DNA of 64,000 nucleotides from assembly GCA_001725355.1 (NCBI GenBank), contig MEGD01000004.1, positions 65,720 to 129,719 of the forward strand. The letters run 5' to 3'. The translations under genes and the position numbers were made by a program. The notes under the pieces were generated by a model, which was given only the letters and a program-made list of their open reading frames with translations, made no database searches and was not told where the DNA came from. Below are positions 45,093 through 54,711 of this stretch, in pieces (position 1 is the first letter of the stretch; every line of letters begins with the position of its first letter). The stretch is from Novosphingobium sp. SCN 66-18. GTDB taxonomy: Bacteria; Pseudomonadota; Alphaproteobacteria; Sphingomonadales; Sphingomonadaceae.

Positions 45093-45887
45093 CTATCCTT
45101 GGGCCGCCCCGTCAAGCTGTTCGAGACTGGCGGCAAGCCAATCGAACTGGGCCTTGCACCCGTTGTCGAGCAGGAGCGTTCCCAGCGAGGCGGCGTCAGC
45201 CGGCACCGCTTCCGGGTCCAGCATCACCACTTCGAAGTCCACACCCTTGTTCGGATCGCCTTCTTCCGCAACCCGGTAACTGTGCCCGTCGAACAATTCC
45301 ACCTGCGCCCGGGGCCAGGCGACCCCCGCCGTGCGGCTCGGCAGGGCGACCCGCACGGTGCCGCCGCCGGCGCTTTCGCCCAGCCAGACGAACCGCCGCG
45401 CTTCGGACGCCTTGCGCCACAGATAAAGGTCGCTGCCACGCGGCAGGCATACCCGTCCGCCCTGGTCGATATCGGCCAGCCAGATGCTGACCGGGATCGG
45501 TTCCGCCGCCTGCCCGCCTTCACCGCCCTGCACCGGCAATCCGCCGCGCACGGCACCGGCACGCACCGACACCGGATTGCTGAGCGAGCGCGCCAGCAGC
45601 GCCGCCGAGCCGGCATCGCGGCTGGCCAGCGTGTTCATCGCGAAACTGCCCGCCCCGCGCAACACCCGCGTTCCCGCGCGATCCAGCACGGTCACCACAT
45701 CGCCGGCGCGCAAGGTAACGGTCGCCCCGGCGGGCAGCCGCTTGCCCGGCGGATAGCTGACCGCCGAAGGTCCGGTCGATCGCACCACGACCACCTGTGC
45801 CAGCGCCATGCCGGACGCCGAAAGCCCCAGCGCCAGAATAGTGGCCGCGATCGCGGATTTCAGCCTGCCTGTTGTCAGCCTGCCCAT
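45093..45887 (-). CDS. FecR-like exported protein, copy 2 (TPS operon)
   Basis: A 264-residue protein with signal peptide (AIAATILALGLSASGMALAQ). The motif VVVRSTGPSAVSYPPGKRLP is followed by GATVTLRAGDVVTVLDRAGTRVL, a FecR-like beta domain. It is a clear paralogue of the neighbouring gene upstream (same start VVRSTGPSA, same DNGC near the C-terminus). ATG 45887 follows AAGGGGG at 8 bases; longer starts at 45905 and 45920 are possible. The function is unknown; a periplasmic partner of TpsB/TpsA or of the cyclase sensor is plausible. Confidence 0.7.
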   Translation of the reverse strand: MGRLTTGRLKSAIAATILALGLSASGMALAQVVVVRSTGPSAVSYPPGKRLPAGATVTLRAGDVVTVLDRAGTRVLRGAGSFAMNTLASRDAGSAALLARSLSNPVSVRAGAVRGGLPVQGGEGGQAAEPIPVSIWLADIDQGGRVCLPRGSDLYLWRKASEARRFVWLGESAGGGTVRVALPSRTAGVAWPRAQVELFDGHSYRVAEEGDPNKGVDFEVVMLDPEAVPADAASLGTLLLDNGCKAQFDWLAASLEQLDGAAQG

Positions 45888-45916
45888 CGTGCCTGCCCCC
45901 TTCATCCGCCCGCCCT

Positions 45917-46684
45917 TCATCCGCCTGCTGCCTGCGGCGCGGCGGAATTGGCGATGACGTCAAGTTGCGCGTTGCAGCCGTTGTCCGCAAACACCGATGC
46001 CACGGCCATGTCCTCGGATGGGACACTCGGCAACAGTTTCAGCCGGATCTTCACCGTCGGGCCGACCGGGTTGCTGAAGGTATAGCTCTGCCCGTCCACC
46101 ACCGGCACCGACGCCACCGGCCACAGCTTCAGCGCGCTGCCGGCCTTCCAGGCGACGTCGGCCATCGAACCATCGGCGGAGAGCAGCTTGCCCGCGCCTT
46201 CGCTCGCGCGATTGGGCCGCCAGAGGACCACCGCGGTGGGATCGGCCACGCAGAACGTGCCACCCTTGCTGACATCGACATACCACACGCTATCGGGCGC
46301 GTTCGCTTCCGCGGTCGATGCCGCCAGCGGCGCGCCGCGCACCGCCCCCGTCCGCACGCGCGCGCCCGGCGTCCGGACGGTCAGGCTGGCAAGCGCGCTG
46401 CCCGCCGTTTCGTTGCGGTTGATCGCGCCGTTGAGCGCGAAGGAACCAGGACCGGACAACACTCGCGTGCCGGCCTTGTCGAGCACCGTCAGCCGGTCGC
46501 CCGCGCGCAGCGTTACGCTGGCGTTGGCGGGCAGCTTGCGCCCTTGCGGATATTCGGCGGCGGAAGGCCCGGTCGATCGCACGACGATCGCCTGGGCCAG
46601 CGCGGAACCGGCCGAAAACAGGCATCCCGCAGCCATCAGCCCCGCGACGACGGCCTTGCGCGTCTTCGTGTCAGCCAAGGACAT
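45917..46684 (-). CDS. FecR-like exported protein, copy 1 (TPS operon)
   Basis: A 255-residue paralogue of the following gene: signal peptide (AVVAGLMAAGCLFSAGSALA), then IVVRSTGPSAAEYPQGRKLP and SVTLRAGDRLTVLDKAGTRVL, and a C-terminal DNGCNAQLDV. It was probably created by tandem duplication. The ATG at 46684 has AAGGGAGA upstream and overlaps the cyclase stop by 14 bases. It probably acts in the periplasm, with unknown binding partner. Confidence 0.7.
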   Translation of the reverse strand: MSLADTKTRKAVVAGLMAAGCLFSAGSALAQAIVVRSTGPSAAEYPQGRKLPANASVTLRAGDRLTVLDKAGTRVLSGPGSFALNGAINRNETAGSALASLTVRTPGARVRTGAVRGAPLAASTAEANAPDSVWYVDVSKGGTFCVADPTAVVLWRPNRASEGAGKLLSADGSMADVAWKAGSALKLWPVASVPVVDGQSYTFSNPVGPTVKIRLKLLPSVPSEDMAVASVFADNGCNAQLDVIANSAAPQAAGG

Positions 46685-48716
46685 AACTTTCTCCCTTATG
46701 CGTATGCTGCAATCTCTGGAGGAGATTGAGCACTGCATCGTCTGAATGCGCCATTTCCAGCAGCTTGTCTGTGAGTCCAAGCACACGGTCGCTGTCCCCG
46801 GCGTCGTGCGCGGCAATCAGATCGGCCACCGCCGCGCGTTCCGCCGCGGGCATGTCGGGCAGCGGTTCGAACACGTCGACCGGCGTGGCGCGACCGCGCA
46901 GCGTGATCGTTCCCATCGGGCGGAACCAGTCCAGCCCGGATCGCTCCATCGCCGCCCGGCTGACCAGAACGGTGGTGTCCAGCGGCTTGTTGGCGCCTTC
47001 CAGCCGCGCGGCGGTGTTCATGGCATCGCCCAGCGCGGTGTACTGGATGCGGCCTTCCCCTCCGAAGTTGCCGACGATCGCCTCGCCATAATGCAGACCC
47101 ACGCGGGTGCGGCCGATCCGGGGCACGCCCTCGGGTACGCTCTTGCGGAATTCCTCGCCGGCCAGATACATCGCGTAGGCCGCGCGGACGGCGCGTTCGC
47201 CATCGTCTGGATAGGCGATCGGCGCGCCCCAGAACGCCACCACGGCATCGCCGACGAACTTGTCCAGCGTGCCGCCGTATTGCAGGACCACCGCGCTCAG
47301 GCGGTCGAGATAGTCGTTGAGCAACCGGGCGATCACTTCGGGCTCGACCGCGTGGGTCAGTTTGGTGAACCCTTCGAGATCGCTGAACAGGCAGAAGATC
47401 TCGCGCTTTTCGCCGTGCAGCGACAGCCGTTCGGGATTGCGCATGATTTCCGAAGCGACCGAGCGCGGCAGATACTTGCCGAGCGCCCCTTGCGCGAATT
47501 CACGCTGCGCGGCGTTGATGGCGCGCAGCGCAGCGCTGATCGCGGTATAAGCGATCAGCCAGCCGACCAGCCAGCCCATCGCGGGCATCCGCAGCGTATC
47601 CATCCCCGCCCGCTCGATCAGGAACGGCAGCCCCAGGAACAGGCCGAATTGCCCGATCACCGCCAGCGCCAGCAGCCAGGTGCGCGTGCGCACCGCCGCC
47701 GTCACCGCGCCGAGGCCCACCGCCAGCAGCGCCGCCAGCACTTTGAGGGCCACCGGCGGCGGCAGCGGCAGAGCCTTGTCGAGCAGTTGCGCCAGCATGC
47801 TGGCATGGACTTCCACGCCGATCATGCGGGTTTCGCCGGTCACCGGATTGCCGGTGCGGGTGAAGGGCGTGTCGAACTGGTCGAAGTCCGAGAAATCGCC
47901 GCCGATCAGGATATAGCGCCCCTTGATCGCATCGGCGACGAGCGGCGCGGTTTCCGGATCGGCCAGCAGGTCGATCGGGATCTTGTCGAACACCGGGCGG
48001 TCGCTCGCCGTCGGCGAACGGAAACGGATCGGCCCCATGTACGTCGCAAACCGCGGATCGGCATCCCCCGCCACATGCTGCGTCATCGCCACCGAAAGCA
48101 GGGGCGGCAGGCCGGGATACTGCATGGGCCAAGCCCGTGCGACACCATCGTTGTCGGTTTCCAGCAGGATGCTTGCCGGCTTCACGTTTGCCGTCTGCGC
48201 CGCCGCGATGAAGCGGCGCAGGTCCTGCTCCTGCTCATAGGTGATCGCGTCGCGATTGGTCCGGTTGTCGGCATAGGCCAGGAAGACCGGTGTCTTCATG
48301 CCTTTCAGCGTCGACTGGAGCAGCGGATCATCGTCCTGCGGGGAATCGAACAGGATGTCGATGCCAACGCCTTTCACCCCGATGCGGTCGATCTGGGCGA
48401 GCGCCTTGGCCAGGATGGTGCGATCGACCGGCGATATCTGCCCCGTGGCGCGGTTGGTATCGGCGGTATAGACGACCATGGCGATGCGCTTGTCGGGATC
48501 GACGCGCGGCGCGAAGTTGGCCGCCCGGATATCGTAGAGCGCGCTTTCCGCATCCCGCAGCAGCGGAATTTGCCAACTGGCCAACGCCGCGAACAGCGCC
48601 GTCGCCAGCAGCAGTACCGCCACGGCCACGCGCTGGCGGCCCAGCTGCGCCACGCCGCGCCGAAAGCGGCGGCCCCAGTCAGACACGTCGATCAAGGCCG
48701 ATTTCGCCTCCGGCAT
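46671..48716 (-). CDS. CHASE2-domain class III adenylate cyclase
   Basis: A 681-residue membrane signalling enzyme. After an N-terminal membrane segment (about 29-48), an extracytoplasmic CHASE2 sensor spans about 55-320. Three membrane helices (about 322-400) lead to a cytoplasmic class III cyclase domain (440-620). Metal ligands are D446 (FSDLEGF) and D490 (GDAVVAF). K486 (DKFVGD) and D564 (LGDAMN) select adenine, and N567/R571 stabilise the transition state. All catalytic residues are present, so it should make cAMP. Start 48716 lies 4 bases after the CHAT stop. Confidence 0.9.
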   Translation of the reverse strand: MPEAKSALIDVSDWGRRFRRGVAQLGRQRVAVAVLLLATALFAALASWQIPLLRDAESALYDIRAANFAPRVDPDKRIAMVVYTADTNRATGQISPVDRTILAKALAQIDRIGVKGVGIDILFDSPQDDDPLLQSTLKGMKTPVFLAYADNRTNRDAITYEQEQDLRRFIAAAQTANVKPASILLETDNDGVARAWPMQYPGLPPLLSVAMTQHVAGDADPRFATYMGPIRFRSPTASDRPVFDKIPIDLLADPETAPLVADAIKGRYILIGGDFSDFDQFDTPFTRTGNPVTGETRMIGVEVHASMLAQLLDKALPLPPPVALKVLAALLAVGLGAVTAAVRTRTWLLALAVIGQFGLFLGLPFLIERAGMDTLRMPAMGWLVGWLIAYTAISAALRAINAAQREFAQGALGKYLPRSVASEIMRNPERLSLHGEKREIFCLFSDLEGFTKLTHAVEPEVIARLLNDYLDRLSAVVLQYGGTLDKFVGDAVVAFWGAPIAYPDDGERAVRAAYAMYLAGEEFRKSVPEGVPRIGRTRVGLHYGEAIVGNFGGEGRIQYTALGDAMNTAARLEGANKPLDTTVLVSRAAMERSGLDWFRPMGTITLRGRATPVDVFEPLPDMPAAERAAVADLIAAHDAGDSDRVLGLTDKLLEMAHSDDAVLNLLQRLQHTHKGESYVLG

Positions 48717-48720
48717 CCGA

Positions 48721-51700
48721 TTACCTGACTCTTCCCGCCGCAGTTCCGGAACCGGCACCCGCTGCCGGCATCGTATCGCGCAGCAGCGGCCGCGCCGCAT
48801 CGCCGATCACCGCGAAGCCCGCCCAGTAATAGGGGTGCGAGGTATCGACATCGTCCATCAGCTTGCGCTGCGCCTTCAGCAGCGCCTCGCCCGAGCTTTC
48901 GCCGGGCACCGCCTCGAACAGCCCGCCGATCAGGCGGGTCGTGGCCATGAAGTCATCGGGGGCGGGCCAGTGGCTGGCCAGCACGGCGCGTCCACCGGCA
49001 CCGATGAACGCGCGCACCAGCCCTTCCAGCGCCGAACCGCCGCCGGTCGCCAGGCCGGTTTCACGCGTCACGCTGATGTCGGCCTGACCGGCCGTGTCGC
49101 AGGCGGACAGGATCACCAGATCGGCATCGAGCTTGAGATCGAAGATCTCCGAAAAGCTGAGCAAGCCATCAGAGCCGGCTGGACCGAACGAGGTCAGCAG
49201 CGCGGGCCGGGTCGGGCAATCCTCGCGCGGGGGAGTCACCAGCCCATGCGTGGCGAAATGCAGGATACGGAAATCGGCCAGATCGCGCCGCGCCTTGATC
49301 GCGGTGTCGGAGAACGCCGCGCCGATCATCAGATCGGTGCCTTCGTTGCGCAGCACCTTCTGCGCGCTGACCAGTTCTTCCTGCGAAATCGGCCGGTTCC
49401 ACGCGGCCAGCGGCCAGTCGCAGCCGCTGCGGTCCATCTCCGCCTCCATGCCGCGCATCCGCGCTACCTGGATCGCCCCTGCTCCGGATACCGTGGCATT
49501 GTGCCCCAGCCCGAGATAGGCCGAATGCGCCTTCGACAACGGCTGCTTGCGCGATTCCATGAACGACCGCGCCGAAACCGACGTGGACACGATGCGGTCA
49601 CGCCCCAACCACGCCACCCCGCGCATGTCGAACGGATCGCCGGCGGGATTGTCCGCCTGCTTCTGATAGGCGGCGAGCGAAGCGTCATCGGTGATCAGCA
49701 GGTTCGCCGGCAGGCTCAGCAGCGCCCCGTCCGGCTCGAAGATGAGGTGATGCACCGAGGTCATGTCGGCGGCGACGGGATCGAACAGCGCGCGATAGAC
49801 CCCGCGCGCGTCCTTCACGTCGAACGGATTGGTCACATACTGGCGGCCATCGAACTTGGAGATCGAATCGCGCATCCGCGCGACCGCCGCCTGGATCTCG
49901 CCGCCGGTCATCGGCACGCGATAGGCGACCGCCTTGTCCTTGGCGGCGAAGTACACGAACACGTCCGGCCCCAGCGCGGCCATCTTCACATAGGCTTCGC
50001 CCGGTGCCAGCCCGGCCTTGAGCTCGGCTTCGGGAATGGCGCGCTGCGACACCACGCGATAGCGCGCGAACGCGGCAAGCTGGACGACGGTGGTCTGCTC
50101 CTGCGCCTCCAGATCCTGGATCATCTGCTGCGCCTGCGCGATCTCGTCCTTGCGCGAAGCGGCATCCTCCAGCCGCTGCAGCGCGGCGAACTGCATCCGC
50201 GCGCGCTCGATCGAGCGGCCAAGGCTGACCGACTGGCGGAACAGGCGCGCGGCATCGTCGCTGCCGGCCGACAGTTCGCGCGACAGCACCGCCTGGGTTT
50301 CGGCCACGCCCGGGCGGACAATGATCTGCGACGCGGCGAGGAAATCGCCGCTCGCCGCCGGATCGGTGCCCATGCGCGCGACCAGCATGTCGAGATAGGG
50401 CGACATCTGGCGCGAGAGACCGGACAGGCCGTTGCGCCGTTCGATCGAGCGGGCCACGACATCGTGATAAAGCTTCAGCGCCTCGTCCTGCTTGCCATGA
50501 CGCGTGAGGAAGGACGCGAGCCGGGCCTGCGTGACGGCCAGGCTGCGCGTATCGGGGTACTGGACGCCGACGATGTCCATCGCCCCGCGCAGCAGCGCCT
50601 CGGCGGAGGCAAGCTTGCCCTCGCTCTCGTCGATCGCGGCCAGTTCGGTCATCATCTGCGAACGCATCCGCACGATCGAGACCACACGGCCATTGCGGAT
50701 CGCGATGGCGCGCTCCAGCCCCTGCCGCAGCGCTTGCCGCGCATCGTCATTGCGCCCGAGCAGACGCAGCGCCGATCCCTTCAGGTGCAGAGCCTGCGCA
50801 TCGAGAATCAGGGAGCGTTCGTCCTCGGTCAGCTTGAGGTCGTCGACCATGCCGATCGCGCTGGCGGAATTGTCGGAGGAATTCACCCGTCGCGCCACCG
50901 ATGGCGTCAGTTCCATCCGTTCCCGCAGCGCGTCTGCGCCGGTCGCTCCGATCGTCCGCAAGGGCACGCCCAGCCGGTCGAGCGCTTCGGCGTACTTCTC
51001 GCGATTGAGCAGGTGGATCGCTTCATAATTGCGACGCAGGCGCTCGACCGCGGCGGTGCCTGCCGGCATGGCGTCAGCGCGCGCGAACAGCGCCTCCGCT
51101 TCGGCGAATTGTCCGAGATTGGAGCGTTGCAGCGCCGCGTTGACGAGAAACTCGACACGATCGATCGGCACGTCGCCCTGCGAAGCCTGCCGCTGGTCCA
51201 GCGTTTCGAAATAGGCGGCGGCGTCGGCATAGTCGCCCGAATTGTTCCGGCGATAGCCTTCGGCCAGGGCCGTGGCAGGATCGAGCGTGAGCGCCTGGAT
51301 GCGGGCATAGGCTTCGGAATCGTCGATCGACGTCGTGGCGACCTCGATCGGTTCGTCCAGCGCCTTGTCCGCCATGATCGACCGGACCGCCAGCGAAAGC
51401 GCGCCGTGATAGGCCGAGAAACCTTCGACGATATAGGTCACCTTGCCGCGATCGGCGCGCAGGACTTCGTAACCGAGATCGGGCGAGCGCCAGCGGCAGT
51501 CCTCGCGCGACCACGAAGCGGGCGCGGCCGGCAGGGCGCCCGTGCAATCGACCGAGGCGCGTCTCCGCTCCGCCAGCCGCACGGCGGGATCGCCCGCATT
51601 GTTCCGCAGCGCGAAGGCATAGCCGACGGGCAGCGCCGAATCGCGGCACACGATTGCCCAGGTCCGGTCGAACGCGCTGGCGTTGGCGCTATCTCCGGTG

Positions 51701-51900
51701 CGCGATTGCACCTGGCACAGCGCGCTTCCGCCGCCGCTTCCCAGCGGAAAACTGTCCCTGAGCAACAAGGAGTCGCCCTGTGCCCGGACCGTGCCGCCAG
51801 CAAACAGGCCGCAACCCGCCACGCCCAGCAGCAGCGCCCTGAGCGCCCCCTTGACTCCGCGCGCGGCGTCCCCCGCCGCTCCTGCCGAATGATACCGCAT
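48721..51900 (-). CDS. CHAT-domain caspase-like protein with TPR region
   Basis: A 1059-residue exported protein. A hydrophobic leader (ALRALLLGVAGCGLFAGG) contains VAGC, a possible lipobox at C30, or a normal cleavage site later. The middle (about 150-560) is helical and TPR-like. The C-terminal CHAT domain (about 700-1050) keeps the caspase dyad, H885 in FATHGLV and C934 in LSACDTAG, and the family tail YYWAGFAVIGD. It is therefore likely an active cysteine peptidase of the caspase clan. It is the first gene of the six-gene TPS operon, with GGGGAG before the ATG. The cleaved partner is unknown; TpsA is a candidate. Confidence 0.88.
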   Translation of the reverse strand: MRYHSAGAAGDAARGVKGALRALLLGVAGCGLFAGGTVRAQGDSLLLRDSFPLGSGGGSALCQVQSRTGDSANASAFDRTWAIVCRDSALPVGYAFALRNNAGDPAVRLAERRRASVDCTGALPAAPASWSREDCRWRSPDLGYEVLRADRGKVTYIVEGFSAYHGALSLAVRSIMADKALDEPIEVATTSIDDSEAYARIQALTLDPATALAEGYRRNNSGDYADAAAYFETLDQRQASQGDVPIDRVEFLVNAALQRSNLGQFAEAEALFARADAMPAGTAAVERLRRNYEAIHLLNREKYAEALDRLGVPLRTIGATGADALRERMELTPSVARRVNSSDNSASAIGMVDDLKLTEDERSLILDAQALHLKGSALRLLGRNDDARQALRQGLERAIAIRNGRVVSIVRMRSQMMTELAAIDESEGKLASAEALLRGAMDIVGVQYPDTRSLAVTQARLASFLTRHGKQDEALKLYHDVVARSIERRNGLSGLSRQMSPYLDMLVARMGTDPAASGDFLAASQIIVRPGVAETQAVLSRELSAGSDDAARLFRQSVSLGRSIERARMQFAALQRLEDAASRKDEIAQAQQMIQDLEAQEQTTVVQLAAFARYRVVSQRAIPEAELKAGLAPGEAYVKMAALGPDVFVYFAAKDKAVAYRVPMTGGEIQAAVARMRDSISKFDGRQYVTNPFDVKDARGVYRALFDPVAADMTSVHHLIFEPDGALLSLPANLLITDDASLAAYQKQADNPAGDPFDMRGVAWLGRDRIVSTSVSARSFMESRKQPLSKAHSAYLGLGHNATVSGAGAIQVARMRGMEAEMDRSGCDWPLAAWNRPISQEELVSAQKVLRNEGTDLMIGAAFSDTAIKARRDLADFRILHFATHGLVTPPREDCPTRPALLTSFGPAGSDGLLSFSEIFDLKLDADLVILSACDTAGQADISVTRETGLATGGGSALEGLVRAFIGAGGRAVLASHWPAPDDFMATTRLIGGLFEAVPGESSGEALLKAQRKLMDDVDTSHPYYWAGFAVIGDAARPLLRDTMPAAGAGSGTAAGRVR

Positions 51901-51977
51901 ATGCGCTCCCCATGGCCGGACGGCTGCCGCCGTCGCTCCACGCCAGATAAGCGCGACCCCGCTTTGTAATTATGCTT

Positions 51978-52016
51978 GTTGGCACACCATAGAAGGATTT
52001 CCCGGCCGGTGCCAAC
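51978..52016. promoter_or_regulatory. Candidate promoter with overlapping inverted repeat before the TPS operon
   Basis: Reading leftwards, TTGGCA (52015-52010) and TATGGT (51991-51986) are 18 bp apart, with the CHAT ATG at 51900. GTTGGCAC (51978-51985) and GTGCCAAC (52009-52016) form an 8-bp perfect inverted repeat. Its outer arms cover the -35 and the expected start point. That is an operator-like layout; the binding protein is not known. Confidence 0.5.
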
Positions 52017-52094
52017 AGCCTCGCGTAGTAGCGGGCAGAAAGACGGCGCGATTGTATGAACACGACGAGCCGGACCGTTCGGGCGCGGCGTCCG

Positions 52095-52799
52095 TCAGAA
52101 ACCCTCGAAGGTCAGGACTTCCGCGAGCGACGCGCGCGGCACCGGGAACCGGTTGACGACAGCATTCGCATCGCCATGCCCGATGGCGAGGCCACAGAAG
52201 AAGATGTGATCCTGCGGGATCGCCACGCATTCGCGAATCTGCCGCTGATAGACCGCCCAGGCCTCCTGCGCGCACGAATCGAGCCCTTCTTCGCGCAGCA
52301 GCAGCATCACCGTCTGTAGCCACATGCCGATGTCCGACCACTGCGGCGGCCCCATCGTGCGCGGCGTGTGGACCAGCATCAGCACCGGCGCGCCGAACGC
52401 GCGGAAGTTGTCCATGAACTGCGTCAGCCGCCCGCGCTTGTCCTCGCGCGCGATGCCCAGCGCGGCATAGAGCGCCTCCCCCACGCCGAAGCGGCGCGCC
52501 TCGTAGGCGCCGGACAGTTCGGGCGGATAGATGGCGTATTCCGGGGCATGCGCGGCGCGGCCTTCGGGGATCACCTGCGCGACATGCGCGAACAGCCGTT
52601 GCAGCGGCTCGCCGGTCAGCACCAGTGCGTTCCAGGGCTGCACGTTCCCGCCGGAGGGCGCGCGCTGCGCCTTTTCCAGCACGCGTTCCAGCACGGCCCG
52701 TTCGACCGGATCGGCAAGAAAGCGGCGGACGGATCGGCGCGTGGCGACGGCCTCGGACACGGTGCGAGCGGGGGTAGCGGGGCGGGATGGCGTGCTCAT
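52095..52799 (-). CDS. Nitroreductase family flavoprotein
   Basis: A 234-residue FMN-dependent nitroreductase. The RRSVRRFLADPV start and APSGGNVQPWNALV are the phosphate/FMN-binding motifs, and a GLAIGHGD segment lies near the C-terminus. The natural substrate is a quinone, nitro-aromatic or similar oxidant. The start at 52799 (MSTPSRPA) is 32 bases after cobT on the same strand. It is not BluB: the BluB pattern after APS is different. Confidence 0.87.
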   Translation of the reverse strand: MSTPSRPATPARTVSEAVATRRSVRRFLADPVERAVLERVLEKAQRAPSGGNVQPWNALVLTGEPLQRLFAHVAQVIPEGRAAHAPEYAIYPPELSGAYEARRFGVGEALYAALGIAREDKRGRLTQFMDNFRAFGAPVLMLVHTPRTMGPPQWSDIGMWLQTVMLLLREEGLDSCAQEAWAVYQRQIRECVAIPQDHIFFCGLAIGHGDANAVVNRFPVPRASLAEVLTFEGF

Positions 52800-52830
52800 G
52801 GCATTTAACTGATCGATTAAAACGAGCCCG

Positions 52831-54648
52831 TCAATCGTCCTCGAACAGGTCGGCCAGTTGTTCCACCATCGTGCCGCCAAGCTGTTCCGCATCCATGATC
52901 GTCACCGCGCGACGGTAATAGCGCGTGACGTCATGACCGATGCCGATAGCGACGAGTTGCACCGGCGATTGCTTTTCGATCCAGTCGATCACCTTGCGCA
53001 GGTGCTGTTCCAGATAGCCCGCGCTGTTCACCGAAAGTGTCGAATCGTCCACCGGCGCGCCGTCCGAGATGACCATCAGCACGCGCCGGTCCTCGGGTCG
53101 CGCCAGCAGGCGGGCATGCGCCCATAGCAGCGCTTCGCCGTCGATGTTTTCCTTGAGCAGCCCTTCGCGCATCATCAGGCCAAGGTTGCGCCGGGCCCGC
53201 CGCCACGGCTCATCAGCCTTCTTGTAAACAATGTGCCGCAAATCGTTGAGTCGTCCCGGATTCGCCTGCCGCCCGGCGGCCAGCCACGCCTCCCGCGATT
53301 GCCCGCCCTTCCACGCGCGGGTGGTGAAGCCGAGAATCTCCGTCTTCACCCCGCAGCGCTCCAGCGTGCGCGCCATGATGTCCGCGCTGATCGCCGCGAT
53401 CGAGATCGGCCGCCCGCGCATCGAGCCGGAATTGTCGATCAGCAGGGTGACGACGGTATCCTTGAACTCGATGTCGCGCTCGACCTTGTAGGACAGCGAC
53501 TGGCCGGGCGAGATCACGACGCGCGCCAGCCGCGCGGCATCAAGCAGGCCTTCTTCCTGATCGAAATCCCACGAACGGTTCTGCTGCGCCATCAACCGGC
53601 GCTGAAGCCGGTTGGCAAGCCGCGTGACGACGCCCTGCAACCCCTTGAGCTGGGTATCGAGGTAAGCGCGCAGGCGGGTCAGTTCCTCCTCGTCGCACAA
53701 ATCCGTCGCGGCGACCACCTCGTCATAAGCCGTGGTGAAGGCCTTGTAGTCGAAATCATCGGGCAGGTCGGTCCACGGCCGGTTGGGGCGCGTCGGCAGC
53801 ATGCCTTCTTCGCCCTCGTCGGCCATGTCGGCGTCGGCCGCATCCTCGGGGCTTTCGATTTCCTGCTCGGTATCGGTGTCCTCGTCGCCCTCGGTCGTCT
53901 CGCCCGCCGCCTCGACCGGCTGGCTCTCGGCGTCGCTTTCCGAATTGTCCTGCTCGTCCTCGCGATCGTTTTCCTGATCCTCGCCCTCGTCCTCCTCGGT
54001 TTCGGGCTGGTCGGGATTGGCGGCCTGCGTCAGTTCGAGATGCTGGAGCATGTCCAGCGCGAGGTGCTGGAACGCCTTCTGGTCTTCGAGCGCGGCAGCC
54101 AGCGCATCGAAATCGCCGCCCACGCGCTGTTCGATCCAGCTCCGCACCATGGAGGTACCGAGTTGCGCGCTGGCGGGAATCGGCTGCCCGGTCAGCCGTT
54201 CGCGCAGCAGCAGCGCGACCGCGGCCTGCAACGGCACGTCATCGGGCTTGGCCGCGCGCGCGATGGGATCGGACGCCATCCGCGTGGCCAGCGCGGCATC
54301 CAGATTGTCGCGCATCCCGGCATAGCCGTTCGACCCCAGCGCCTCGTACCGGACCTGCTCAACCGCGTCGTAGCACGCCCGCGCCACCGCCTCGTTCGGC
54401 GCGCCACGCTGATGCAGCACGGGATCGTGATGGCGCAGCCGCAACGCCATGGCATCGGCGAAGCCACGCGCCTCGGCCACCTGCGCGGCGGGCAGCGACC
54501 GCCCCGGCATCGGCAGGCGGAAATGCGCGCCCGACTGGCTGGGCGCGTCCGCCGTCCACGCGACGTCCACTTCCGGATCGTCCGACACCACGCGCGCGGT
54601 GCCGGCAAGAACGGAGCGGAACTGATCGAGGGGCGTTTCTTCGGCCAA
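52831..54648 (-). CDS. cobT: Cobaltochelatase subunit CobT-like, with VWA domain
   Basis: A 605-residue protein: N-terminal helical region, very acidic linker (about 215-290, rich in Glu/Asp), and C-terminal von Willebrand A domain with MIDAS DNSGSM near 404 and ISDGAPVDD later. CobT partners CobS (AAA+) and CobN in aerobic cobalt insertion. No cobS or cobN is visible within about 10 kb on either side in this window. An in-frame TGA lies just upstream, so TTG 54648 is the probable start, with a weak ribosome site. Confidence 0.85.
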   Translation of the reverse strand: MAEETPLDQFRSVLAGTARVVSDDPEVDVAWTADAPSQSGAHFRLPMPGRSLPAAQVAEARGFADAMALRLRHHDPVLHQRGAPNEAVARACYDAVEQVRYEALGSNGYAGMRDNLDAALATRMASDPIARAAKPDDVPLQAAVALLLRERLTGQPIPASAQLGTSMVRSWIEQRVGGDFDALAAALEDQKAFQHLALDMLQHLELTQAANPDQPETEEDEGEDQENDREDEQDNSESDAESQPVEAAGETTEGDEDTDTEQEIESPEDAADADMADEGEEGMLPTRPNRPWTDLPDDFDYKAFTTAYDEVVAATDLCDEEELTRLRAYLDTQLKGLQGVVTRLANRLQRRLMAQQNRSWDFDQEEGLLDAARLARVVISPGQSLSYKVERDIEFKDTVVTLLIDNSGSMRGRPISIAAISADIMARTLERCGVKTEILGFTTRAWKGGQSREAWLAAGRQANPGRLNDLRHIVYKKADEPWRRARRNLGLMMREGLLKENIDGEALLWAHARLLARPEDRRVLMVISDGAPVDDSTLSVNSAGYLEQHLRKVIDWIEKQSPVQLVAIGIGHDVTRYYRRAVTIMDAEQLGGTMVEQLADLFEDD

Positions 54649-54711
54649 GGTCTTTGCGTTCTTTCAGTGACCGAGCGCCCATCCGGCGGGCGCGCGGCGT
54701 CATTTCCCGGT

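Noticed and set aside
48835-51969. 1044-codon open frame antisense to the CHAT gene
   Set aside because: GC-rich codon bias keeps the opposite strand open. The composition (Arg/Gly/His/Gln-rich, no domain) is that of a shadow, while the minus-strand protein has intact CHAT motifs.
52095-52799. Considered as BluB because it follows cobT
   Set aside because: The APSGGNVQPWN motif is that of general nitroreductases, not BluB.
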